NCBI GenBank assembly: GCA_004000155.1
Contig: RCSS01000270.1
Span: 506 to 32,974 of the forward strand
Direction: 5' to 3'
Length of the DNA stretch: 32,469 nt
Origin: Tubulinosema ratisbonensis
Taxonomy: Eukaryota; Microsporidia; Tubulinosematidae
How positions within the stretch are numbered: position 1 is the stretch's first letter; the number at the start of each line of letters is the position of its first letter. The notes under the pieces were generated by a model. The model saw nothing but the letters and a program-made list of their open reading frames with translations. It did not search any database and had not been told where the DNA came from. The position numbers and the translations under genes were made by a program. Below, piece by piece: positions 9,433 through 20,799 of the stretch.

Positions 9433-10653
9433 TATAATATTTATTTTTTATATCACACTTAATTTTTAAAAAAATTGTTTAAAACTTGGTATCTTTATAA
9501 AAAGAATTTAATTAAACAATTAAAAAACTAAATCGTTTTATGAACGTTTAATAGTAGTAAATACAACAATAAAAAATTATAATGAGAATCATATTATAAA
9601 CCTATTACATATCTACATGGTGATAGAAGGCATTATTAAATCTTTCAAGATGAATTTTTTGAATTATTAGCTTAAATAATTTTTAATATACTTCGGTTTT
9701 CACAAAAAAATACTAAAATCTTTTACAACCATACTGGTGTCTATATTTTTGAAAATTTTTCTAATTGTGTGTAGATTTTATTTTATAAATCCCTTTAACC
9801 CTTGATAAAGCTTCTTTTTATATATTGTGATTTCTGAAGTTATAATTTAATAACTAAATTTCTCAAAAATAAGAGGTTTTATTTTAGCAACATATTATAT
9901 TAATTGGCTTTTGATCTATGTTTTAACTATTTTTTTAAATCGTGCAAATTGTTTATTTCTTTGATACCAATATAATTATATAATGCTAAAAATATTGTTT
10001 TTATACAAATAAATACATATCTAAAACTAAAATATATTTTTTTGCTTATTAAATTTTTGATGCAATAGGCTTTTTTGTCTCTAATCCTATAAAATAAAAA
10101 ATAGCTAGTTTTAATTTTTATAGATAGATAACTATAAATAAAGTTTCTATAAGAAAAAAAACAAAATTTGCTACTAAATTGAAATAAAAGACACAGATCT
10201 AATTTTTAAAAGCTCAAAAGACCATTCTTTAAAAATTTTATTATAATATTTATCAAAAAATGAAAATTTTGTTTATATGTTTAATCATGCATAATTTATC
10301 ATTTATTTTGATTTTAACAAATATCTCATAAACTTATTAAGCTTAGATTAAAATATCAATCAAATCCAATAGCTTCGAGTAACACTATCTATAATGAGCA
10401 TTTGAAAAAGGATTTTTAAATATGAAAATGAGAATTTGATTTTGGAAGAAACAATTTACAAAATGAGGTTAAAAATCTATTATACATTTTATTTTATAGA
10501 TCTTTAATTTATTTTTATCTATTAAATGCTTACAAGATATAATAAAATATATATAATTTAAAAAACAATACGTAATTATTTATAACACATACTAAAATAT
10601 TTAAAAAAAATTTAAATTTAAGACAATTACACTTAGAGAAATAAAAAACCATA

Positions 10654-10743
10654 AAACATAACTACAATTCGTTTTCAAAGATTTTTTGAAAAACAAAAAA
10701 ACATAACTACAATTTATTACCAAAGATTTTTCTAAAAATAAAA
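10654..10743 (+). repeat. 45-bp unit in two tandem copies
   Basis: Units at 10654-10698 and 10699-10743 both begin AAACATAACTACAATT and share CAAAGATTTTT further in. They align without gaps at 38 of 45 positions. The sequence after the second unit resembles the start of a third only briefly. Confidence 0.75.
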
Positions 10744-13700
10744 AACATGTAAATATTTTATAAAACAAAAAACTCAATTAATTATTTGTTTATTAATTAT
10801 GCAGTTAGTTTATTTATATGATGGTTTACATATAAACTCTATTAACTTTGTTCATGTTTTCATAAGACAATATTTAAACTTTGAACATAAAAGAAACTAT
10901 ATTTTACGGCAATAGAAAAATACAAAATCAAGGAATGAAATTAGAGTAAATGTTGTGACTTGCAAATCATTAATAGGTTTAAAAATTAAAATTTTAAAAT
11001 TATTTTAAAATTTTCCAATTTTTTTTAATCTTAAAAAATTCACCTAAACTTGTTATTATATTTGATATAAATCTAATTTATAATGTTGTAAGGATGTTTT
11101 TGTATAAATAAGAATATATGCAGTTTTAACTTATACAGTTGTAAATATATTTCATTAAGCGTACCCCTTTAAAGATTTTATTTTTTTTCGTTAAATGTAT
11201 TTTCACTCTATATTTTAAATTTAATTGTATTTGTTCCATTTATTATTAGAAATTTGATTTTATATTCTAAATTTCTAAAATCATAGATTTATTCTTTTAA
11301 AATATATGATTGTGTGTTATTTTGAATTATCAAATAATATTATTTAAATTTTAATATAAATTAAGATTAAAAACGTATTTAACAAAGAAAAAATAAATTT
11401 TATTTTCATTTTATTTTGGGTGCATAATAAACTTATATTTTTATTTACTTTTGATCTATACAAATAATTGAATTTTAATTTTTTTATCTTTGGGTTATCG
11501 AGTAATATTTACAAAATTTTTTATAAAAAATATCTTGTTGCATTAAAAAAACAACCTTTAATTTCTCATGAATCAAATCGAATATTTATTTTAATTTATA
11601 TTCGTTGCTAATTACATGAATTTATAAAAAAAAACTATATTTTAACGCTATCGTAAATATCAATTCAGATTAGTTCATTAGAGTTATTCAGAGGCATTCT
11701 TTGGTTTTATAACCTCAAACAAAAAACAAAATTAAAAGAAAAATAAAAAAATTGTAATATGTTAATATTTAAAGTTAAAAAAATAAAAAAAAATCGATAT
11801 TTTTATAAATTTATACAAAACATTTTATAATTGTAACAAGAAACTTGATGTATTCAGATATGATTCAAGTTAAAATGATTTTTTTTTCAAATTTTAAAAA
11901 ATTTTGCCGTTTAAAAGTGAAATTATTTTTTAATATTTTAAAGATGTTATTTTTATATTTATTATAATAAAAAACAAAAAAAACTGCTGAAAAAACTGAT
12001 TCTCTAAATGTATTTATAATTTCTATCATTTTTAGATGAATATTTTTATACTTGAGTTCTTAAGCTTCTAACTACAAAAATATAATAATTATTTTATAAT
12101 ACCTAAAATTTTATTTAGAATAATAGATTTTATTTCAACGATATATTATAAAAATGTAAGAGATATTTTATAAAGTAATGAATTTGTGTTTATAAGATAC
12201 AAAATATGTTAAATTTTGCTGATTGCTTATGATATTATTCATTTATTAGAATTTTAAATAATTACAAAAGCAATATATTTGATTTCGATTTTTTTCGTTA
12301 TTAGAAAAAGAACATGTTGTCTATAATTGTTCTTCGTTTTTTAGATTTTCAAAAAACTAGTTACATTTTCAAAATAAATTGTTGTTTTGCTCTTTTCTCT
12401 ATTTTAATTTAGTTATTCTAAAAATCAATTTAAGCTTTTATAAAAAAATAAAATATTTCTTATGGAGATATTAAGATAAATCATTTAGATAATTTTTAAA
12501 ATCTAAAACGATGAATAGTTTGTTATTTTTCCATGTTTAAACAAAAACCATATGTACATAAATATGCAAAAATCGACTATAAGTAAGTTATATATGTAAT
12601 GCAAATATTGTATTTTATAACAAAAATATCTATTATTTTTGATACTTGGCTTTGAATATATATTTTTTCGCTTTAAATTAAACTTTTATATTTTTTTAGC
12701 TTTATTCTAATATGTTTCATTTATTAAAAATTTAAATTCTTTTTATAAAAGTAGTCGAAAAAAATAACCCTCTTGTTTTTTATCTTGTAATTATATTTTA
12801 GAAATTTTAACTCAACACAACTTAACGACTAAACAATAGTTGATGTATTAACAAAAACAGAATAAAGATTTATTATAAACATATTAAAGGTTGTATATTT
12901 GTCCTTATTTACATTTCAAATACTTTTTAAATGTCTTTATCATCCTTGCAAACATTTTTTAATTTCATTAAAACATAAAATTTTAATTAAATTACAGACA
13001 ATAAAATCAAAAAAAAAGCAAAAAACATTTTATATAAATTTGTTTTTTTATAAAACAAAACTATTTGTAGGGCAACCTTTATAAATTTTTGTCGTTTTTA
13101 TTTACTGCAAAATAAATATTTATGACAAAAATAACAAAATATACTAATAATAGTATAAAAACACTTTAGTCTTATATAAAAATTGTAAATAATTTATTTT
13201 TTTTCATTCTATTTTTGCATAAATTTTTATATTATATGCTTTTTGAAATAAATTATAAAAGAAATTAAAACATATTCTGTTGAATAAACATGTTAAAGTA
13301 TAATTATTTTTTGAAAAAAAAAACATTAGATGTATATATTAAATGTTGACAAAGGTTTAAATGCTCTTTATAATTATAAATATATTCAATCTGTATATGT
13401 AGGAGTTTAAATGCAAATATGAAATTTCTTCCTAGTACAATTGCTTAAATAAAGTTAGTTTTAAAAACTTAGTCTTTTATCGATTAAATAAAAATGATGA
13501 TTATGCCTAAAAATTTAAGTCGAAAATGCAAAACATTAGACTTAAGATTAGAAAAAGTTCTAAAAATAACATTCATAACCACACTTTATAAATTTTTAAA
13601 CAGTAAAAACAACTAATTTTTAGATAATAAAAACTTATTGCAAATTTATTTTAATTTAAATGTATAAAAATATAATAAAAACTATTAATCGAAAAAATTG

Positions 13701-14994
13701 TAGTACTTTTGGGATAGTTGAATCTGATGAACAAATATAAAATATATTAAATTTATAATTAGGCATAAAAAATATCTTTAGTTATATTTAAAATTTATAA
13801 ATAAGTTAAATAGAATTAGTATTTTTTTAAGAGACGTCTATATTGTCAAAAATAATGTTTAATTTTAATATAACATATAACTAATTTTAATATATCTCCA
13901 AGTTTATGTTCTCATGTTCTAGTTTTTGCATTTTTATATTATTTATCATATTTTTATATGAATAATCTTCATATAAAATGTCTTTTGGATTTATTTAATT
14001 TATATATTATATTGATAAATAAAATATATATTTAAAAGATTATTATCTAAAATGATACAAATTAATAAAATTTTCAATGTATTTTATTGAAAATTTTATA
14101 AAAATAAATTTCATTGTGTTATGAAGGATTAAATTTCAAGTTACATAAAAACATTAAAATATATTAAATAGTAGTCGCTAAATTAAAAACATTATAGAAG
14201 CTTATAGTTTTAAGAACATTTAAAAATTTATAGTTTGTGCTGTAACACTCCTTTTTGATATTTAAAATATAAATATCTACATATGTTTTTAGATTAATTT
14301 TCTTGTCTATAAAAAATCACATTAAACTGTAACTCCCTTTTATCTTTGATTTTCAAATTTTATTTTTCTCCTTTTCTTTTTATGCAGATTGCCTAGATTT
14401 TCTCCTTTTTTTTCTATTTTCTTTTTGCTTAAATTAGCAAAAATTAACAACAAAAAACCAACTAAATGTATATATATGCATTCTGTTTTGAGATTTTGTA
14501 TTTTTTGTAATTCTGTTATTTTAATTCTATTAGGAGGTGTTATAGATTTTATGCAACAATATAAATTATTATTGTTTAAAGTTTTTTAAAGCTAAAAAAA
14601 TGTTAATTTTAAATTTCCTTATATACTTTTTTAAAAAAATTAAAGCCAAATTAGTCCCGTTTTAAATAATTAAAATATTTTTATGTTTAAAAAGTTGGTA
14701 AGATTACTTAGTGCTGCGTTTAGCAATCTTTTAAGCACGTTTTACTTTAAATTTGAGTAAAATTTTAGCCCATATAAAAGAATCAAAAAAATTGTAAAAT
14801 TTAATGTAAGTTTTTAAAAATAAAAATATTTTTAAATAAGATAAAGTATATGCTTTATGTTTTGTTAATAATATTATCAATAAAATTTAGTATTAGATAC
14901 ATTTAAATATTTTTTTTATATTTAATGAGAATTATGTGCAGCATGTTTGCTACAAAAGAACAAAATTTAGGGTTCTAATTTATATGTTTTAATC

Positions 14995-16551
14995 TAAAAT
15001 CACCATAATTAGTTATATCCAATCAGTTTCTCTTTTTTATAACAAATCATTGAGGATGCTGAACCCACATTCTGTTAAATATGAGAAGAAAAGGTAGTAA
15101 CAAATTTCTAGAATGTTTTGTAAGATTTGAATATTTTATTTCAGTCTCTGCAGATACTTAAGTCATAATACCCTTTATTTTAGATAAAGATTTTATAGAG
15201 TCATCATTTTAAATTTCTGTAAGTTCATTTGTAAACATTAAGTTAGTCTAATCAGATAAATTTACCAACATTAGTTGTGTTAACCATCTAAAAAATCGAT
15301 TTTTTCAATCTGATAATCTTTCTTTAAAATCTAATAGTAAAGAGTGCAGATGAGCTATGATTATTGTTATCGCATAATCGTTTACTTGCATTTTCGACTC
15401 AATCAAATTGTTTAAAATTTTTTTAATTTATTTATTTTTGTAGTAATTCATTTTAAAAGACAAATCCAAATATCTTCGTACTGTCAATAATTAATGTTTT
15501 GTTTGCACTATAAAGTTGATTATTAAGCATTTTTACTTTTTCAATTGTATCGGCCAAGTAACTCAAAGTGCTTTACCATATGGCGTAATAGATATTTTAT
15601 TTTAGCTTTCTAGTATAAAAACTTGCTGAAAACATTAAAAAGTTCAAAAACTCTTTGATAGCAATTTTTAGAAACTATCTTACTATAAAATGGTGTCAAA
15701 GTCTTACACAATCTTGCCTTTTTTATCGCAAAAGAATGTAAAAAGACTTTCAGCTTCAGCACTGTTTTTCATGGCATTTATACATCAATAAACCATATTA
15801 GATATACGATTGAGAATTCTTAAAATGTTTTGTAAACTAAATTTACTCTGTAAATAAAACATTAAATGAGCAAAATTTGTGAATTATCATATTTTAATAA
15901 TTTAAGAAGTCCATTTTTTGCCCACCATGTTTAGTGCTTCATCTGCGAACAAGAAATCATACTTTTTTCTGTATATCATAAAGAAACAAGTAATTTCTTA
16001 ACTCATTATATATGCTTTCTAATGTTTCGGTATTTTAAGCTTTTTACAAAAAAGCATTTTTTCTACAGATTTATCGTTTTCAAGATATAGTACAATAAAA
16101 TTGTTTTTAATTCTACATTTATAAACAATAATTCGTCTATTTTTTTGATAATTCCAGTAATTTTAACTTTTGTATTAATTGATTCCCAACATTAGTACTA
16201 ATTCTATTCATTCTTTTACTAACTGTGTCTTTACCAAGCGGGATAGTTTTGATTACTTGGTCGTCTTTTCCTAGGCAGTTTGAATAAACAACAAAATTAA
16301 AGGGGTTTAAATTCTCTCAGATGATATGAATTTTCCCATTTTTACCTATAAGTAACAAATTTGATAGTCAACTTCTAGAATACTAGATATATTTATGGAT
16401 TTAGAACTGAAAGGGATTTTTAAATGATTTTTTTAAAGTGTTTTTTTAAGTTTTGAGAACTAATAGAATTAAAATCAAAATGATATTTATGTTTTGTTTT
16501 TAATGCTATGCGACCCCGCTTGATTATTTCATTTGTGAACATAGATGACAT
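14995..16551 (-). pseudogene. hAT transposase of ZBED/SCAND3-like type, relic 1
   Basis: Pieces of one long transposase lie in correct order on the minus strand across shifting frames. A BED-finger-like start reads FTNEIIKRGRIALKTKH...NLKKHF at about 16542-16430. PLGKDTVSKRMNRIS at about 16242-16195 matches the family's LSNDTVSRRI block. IDELLFINVE near 16140 corresponds to LDESTDVSN, with its catalytic Asp at 16137-16135. MLFCKKLKIPKH and IYNELRNYLFLYDIQKKYD lead to FADEALNMVGKKW (Asp at 15943-15941), equal to CTDGAPSMLG. LSYLADTIEKVKMLNNQLY at 15566-15510 matches the LAYLADIFEHLNELN segment. YLTECGFSILNDLL at about 15085-15040 is the C-terminal dimerisation motif. Many stops and frameshifts make it a fossil. 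Terminal repeats could not be identified. Confidence 0.85.
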
Positions 16552-17099
16552 AATTTACAAAAAGAGACTGTTTTATTATTTTAAAATAAACTAAAACGAT
16601 TTAAAAAATTTTGCAGGATATTGAGAGATTTTATTACTTGTATTTTTTAGTACATAAGGGTTGATAAAAAAAAATAAATAACATAAACATGAATATAACA
16701 TAAAAATGATAATAGTATACATTGCTAAAACTTTTCTTATGTATATCATATTGGTAAATATATAATATAAAATTTTTAAAAAGTACTATTTGGATAAATA
16801 CTATTAGAATTTTCATATCAAAGTTAAATTTCCGAATAAAGTATTTTAGTTAATGAGAAATTTTTTAATATAAACGTTTTTCTAAAAATTTTATCTTTTA
16901 TTTATTATAATACATCTTAACTTATCGATATGACGTTTTTAATTGTAAAAATTCTTCTTTTTATATACATAAGCAATTTTTACACTACAAAAAAAGATAA
17001 ACCTTTTTTTTCTTTTTTATTACTTCCATTTAACTTGAATATTTTATTTTCCTGTCTTTATTATTGTTTGTAAATTAGTCTAAATGCATATTTTTTTTA
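16552..17099. other. AT-rich spacer, no gene
   Basis: It includes a 60-codon minus-strand open frame (16634-16816) that is Phe/Ile/Tyr-rich and motif-free, judged to be chance. Nothing else is visible. Confidence 0.6.
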
Positions 17100-17222
17100 T
17101 AAAGGCTTCGGAAAGACAATAAATTAAACTTCACCAGAAATCTTCAATTCTTTACCGTTAAGAGCAGTCTCTACAATGAAAACACTGCTTGAGTGTCTTT
17201 ATTCTGTAAATTCTTCGTGATA
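17100..17222 (-). pseudogene. Short GC-raised island with protein-like reading
   Basis: G+C is about a third here, against roughly a fifth around it. On the minus strand one frame gives about 40 codons with only two stops, including SSVFIVETALNGKELKISGEV across the middle and FIVFPKP at the end, with a balanced residue mix unlike the background. The N-G-K...S-G-E-V...F-P pattern is weakly reminiscent of terminal strands of MaoC/hot-dog hydratases, but this is only an impression. The plus strand also reads plausibly. A 5-bp hairpin (ACACT/AGTGT) lies at about 17182-17196. It could be a fragment of a lost gene or a small RNA. Confidence 0.25.
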
Positions 17223-19179
17223 CAAAAATTAGTTATAAAAATTTAAAAAGCTACAAAATTTATAAAAAAAAAGAACTTGTAATTTGTAATTTCAAGAATA
17301 AAAAATAAATTTGTTCTTATATTTTATTATATGAGTTATTTTATATAACACCTTTTCAATATATTTAGTAAAAAAAATTCTGTATGTAGATATTAACTAT
17401 AATTTTATAAAAAACATGGAGTAAATGTTTCTCTAAGAAAATCTGACAATATTTTAAGTTTTTTAGTTTTTTATTTTAAATGTTTAAGTGATAAAATTTT
17501 CGCTTGTTTTTTTATGTTTGTATTTTTATTTAGAAAACGTTATAATGTTATATGCTTAAATCCATGTTCTCGTGAAGAGTTTTTAATGTAGTCGTAAAGA
17601 TATTCTTTTAAACAGTACAACCTTGTGAATAGTAGAAATGATTTTTTTTTGAAATTATACAATATATTTTTTTAAAAATAATTTATTGTTAAATTTCCTA
17701 AAAAATTGATTTATCTTTAATGATTTTTAATTTTGATTTGGTGTTTTTAATATGCATTTTTATAGTTCTTTTAAATTTAAAATGTATTAATAATTTTTAT
17801 AAGAAGTTTTCTTAACCATTTTATCACAGATATTAATTTAACAAACATTCAAGATATTTAATACTGAAAGAAACAAAAATAAATTTAATTCGTTAAATTC
17901 AAAAATATCTATTAAACAACAGAGTGGATTAAAATAATTTTTGTTTTATTCTATAAATAGCCTGAATTGATTAAACAATATTTAAAATTATACGTAATTA
18001 TCATAAATTACAAAAAATAAAATATCAAAAAACTGTGTATACTATAAGCATTTAATTGATAAAACCAACTTTTTGATAAAAATTTAAGGGTATATTAAAA
18101 CATGGTCAAATTATTTTTCTTGACAACAAAAACAAAAGTTTATTATTAATTTTCATAAGTAAAAGCTTTCAAGAAAATTTTTCTTTGTGGTAAATTATAA
18201 AAATTTTATATAATTCGACATGCAAAAAATGATTATGTATTTACTTTTTACTAGAACACAATGTATAAACGATTATTTATAATATACAATAAGAATCTTT
18301 ACAATTTTTTTTATATATAATAATATTTTAAGGACTTAAATTTATAACTAATAATAAATAATATTCAATTTTGAAAATTATATAGATATCTGCACTGTTA
18401 TTGAGAAATGGATTGAAATATAGAAAGAATCTTTAAGGCTTAATGTATAAATAGACAAATGAACATATAACCATAACTTATAACAATAAAAATAAATTTT
18501 AAAAGTAAACATAAAGTCTATAAAGCTATTAAATCTATATTTATTAAAATGTTTACAAAAAATAAAAAAATTTAAAAATTATTTTGAAATTTAAATATTT
18601 TAAGTTGTATCATAACTATAATCTAACATAAATATCTAAACAAAAGCAAAATCATTACAAAATTAATGTAAATTTTCACTCATTTAAAGGAAAAACAACC
18701 TAAACAATGTTTTTTTCTAAAGCTTTAGCTTTTTTCGGCTATAGAGATATTGTATATTTCTGATATATTAAAACAAAACCGCAAAAAACTTTAATAAAAA
18801 CGATTATAACTCCATTTAAATTTGATTACTTTGTAAATTAATGATAAAAGAAAAACAAATTTCTATATAATAGATTATTAAAAAATTTTTTTTATACTGT
18901 TATAACTGAAAAATTTATGATAAGATAAAATTTTTTAAACCTTTGGTATAAATGTTACTTTATTATAAAAGCCTATTTACTTATACATTGTTGGTATTTA
19001 ATTAGATACATAAGATAAAGATATCGGGTTTTAAGTGATTTAAATGTAAAACTTAAGTATCTTTTTTTTGCCTAAAAATAAGAAATTTATCCGAAAAGCT
19101 TTTGCTTTACCTTCTTTATAAAATATAAATATCTAGTAATAAAAACACAATTATAATATATGTTTTTACATAATTAAGT
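17223..19179. other. AT-rich intergenic block, no recognised gene
   Basis: No open frame or motif of note over nearly 2 kb. A 12-bp palindrome (CTAAAGCTTTAG) near 18717 is the only small structure noticed. Confidence 0.6.
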
Positions 19180-19323
19180 ATGATACATGATGATGCTAGT
19201 TTTTCTGTTGCTAAAACTCAACCTTGTGCACTTTATCGACGCCCCCCTTCCAAGTCAACCTATTTACATGCCATAAATACAGAAAGTTATCACTGGTCAG
19301 CTTCTAAGTATTGTAAGTATTAG
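19180..19323 (+). CDS. 47-codon ORF in a GC-rich island, or structured RNA
   Basis: ATG at 19180 opens a 47-residue frame to TAG at 19321. Base counting gives about 47% G+C for 19201-19260 and 30% for 19261-19320, far above the surroundings. Codons such as CGA, CGC and CCC, and residues such as PCALYRRPPSKSTYLHAI, are unlike the local background. I recognise no family. The frame ends within GTAAGTATTAG, which looks like a 5' splice site, but no coding continuation follows. Alternatively the island is an RNA gene: the plus strand can form an AGTTTT/AAAACT stem around 19199-19219, and the minus strand contains ATACTTAC, like the 5' end of U1 snRNA, without other U1 features that I could confirm. 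Confidence 0.3.
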   Translation: MIHDDASFSVAKTQPCALYRRPPSKSTYLHAINTESYHWSASKYCKY

Positions 19324-19867
19324 TCTCATATACAAAAATAGATTATTTAAATAATCTTTTCTAAAAAAAAGCTATATTTTAAAATTTATATATTATACTC
19401 AGTCAAATTACTCAAGAATTTAAAATGATAATATAAGCCATTTTAAAGTAAGTATAAAGCTTTACTTTACTTGTTAAAAATTCCCACTTTTTTGAAAATT
19501 ATAGATCGAATAACCTAAATTCATTATTTTTATCTACCGATATAACTGTTATTTTTATTTAAATTAAATCCCCAAATTATATTTGCATTCTAAAAACATT
19601 ATATGACTTACTGTTTTGTTTTAGTTTTGTTATTATAAATTTAGGTAAGGTTATAGGTTTTACACAAAAATAGAATGGTTTCTTTCTAAATCTGTATTAT
19701 TACAATATTTTTCTCACAACTTAACGAAAGAATAGTATTCGTTAAATTGAAAGATTATTTTTACTTTATCAGAGACAAGTTCTACCAATTTACATATTTA
19801 TTATTAATAAACAAAAAATTTTACTTTTAATCTAAACATTATTTATTGATTATAACTTAAATAAATA
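19324..19867. other. Spacer, possibly holding the tail of hAT relic 2
   Basis: The minus strand has faint continuation of the neighbouring hAT reading (for example NEYYSFVKL near 19740), but the family's C-terminal motif was not found. Otherwise it is AT-rich and featureless. Confidence 0.4.
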
Positions 19868-20799
19868 TTAAATTATAGTATTAAACCAGAGTACAATGTC
19901 TTCGACAAGAATCTTTACAAAACAGTCTAAAAAACTAAAAGATTTATCATTATACATTTTAATACATTTATTGCTGTATTTTGTTTATTTTTTAAATTTT
20001 CTGTTATTGTGTTTAAAAAGTGCATGACGATGCAGCATGCAATATTGATATTTACCTTGGTAATTTTTTCATAAAAAAAATAATCATGAATTCTTGCCTA
20101 TCGAATCTAAAACTTTATAAGTACATATCGATCTTAATGTTTTGTATTTTTAAAAAAAAATGTAAATGAAAAATTACTTAGACTTCTTTGGATTAGGGTT
20201 AGCAGTTCACAAAATAAAAATCCTTTTCCTACCCAATTTTTTTAACAAATCTAATAAATAAGTAAGGTTGGCAGAATTATCTACGTCAATTGACTCAATT
20301 TACTTCATACTAATTTTAAAAGGTTTACTTTTTATTTCATCAACGAGTCAATAAATGCAATTTCACTAATATTTTGCATACGAAAAACAACTGCGTCATT
20401 TTATTGTAATATATTTGACTGTTTAAATTTTCTTAGTAAATTTTTAACATTTTGAATTGATAGAATGGACTGGTTAGATAATTTCCTGCTTTACAGTTTG
20501 AAGTATTTTATTTTTTACACACAGATAAACAACATGAAATAAAGCATATAATAGAGGCTTTTGATATTTTAGTTTGTTGAACTCATATTGTTTCTTTTGA
20601 CAATATAATGTATTTTTTGTCGCTTAAATCACTTAAGCTAAAAACCTTTTACTTTTATAAATCTTGTTATAATGTTATATAACTTTTTAGATTTAATACT
20701 TTTGTTTTGATGTTCTGAACTTAAAATACTATAAAGGTTTTGTGTTGCATTTTTTCATTTTGTGACTGAAGCAATGTTTTTACAGACGCCATTCATCAT
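19868..20799 (-). pseudogene. hAT transposase of ZBED/SCAND3-like type, relic 2
   Basis: A second, different hAT fossil in the same orientation. It opens at ATG 20799 with a BED-like segment, VCKNIASVTK, then after one stop NATQNLYSILSSEHQNKS, resembling the H-containing BED core. NVKNLLRKFKQSNILQ and NDAVVFRMQNISE (about 20451-20365) match the block before and including LSNDTVSRRI. DEIKSKPFKISMK and IESIDVDNSANLTYLL (about 20345-20245) match the LDESTDVSN-x-AQLL region. FIL-x-TANPNPKKSK follows. IGKNS and KNYQGKYQYCMLHRHALFK (about 20105-20010) match the THC-x-x-HRHAL motif. FLDCFVKILVEDIVLWF ends at a TAA (19870-19868). Several stops and frame changes show decay. The C-terminal dimerisation motif was not found, so this copy may be truncated. 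Confidence 0.8.

Larger units (their letters stand above)
8770..14994. other. Six-kilobase AT-rich gene desert
   Basis: No gene, RNA gene or transposon relic could be supported over 6.2 kb. Open frames of 60-70 codons at 8906-9121 (-), 12899-13084 (+) and 14389-14589 (+) are lysine-, isoleucine- and phenylalanine-rich, lack motifs and are within chance expectation. The block holds one perfect palindrome and one short tandem duplication, listed separately. Confidence 0.65.

Noticed and set aside
12899..13084. 61-codon plus-strand ORF
   Set aside because: TTG start, Lys/Phe-rich and motif-free; chance expectation.
14389..14589. 66-codon plus-strand ORF as a small membrane protein
   Set aside because: It begins at a TTG; the first internal ATG leaves only about 37 hydrophobic residues with no recognised family.
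16634..16816. 60-codon minus-strand ORF
   Set aside because: Phe/Ile/Tyr-rich chance frame adjoining the hAT relic, with no hAT motif.
19190..19325. U1 snRNA on the minus strand because of ATACTTAC
   Set aside because: Beyond the eight-base match I could not find the expected stem-loop I loop sequence or a properly placed Sm site, so it is kept only as an unassigned island.
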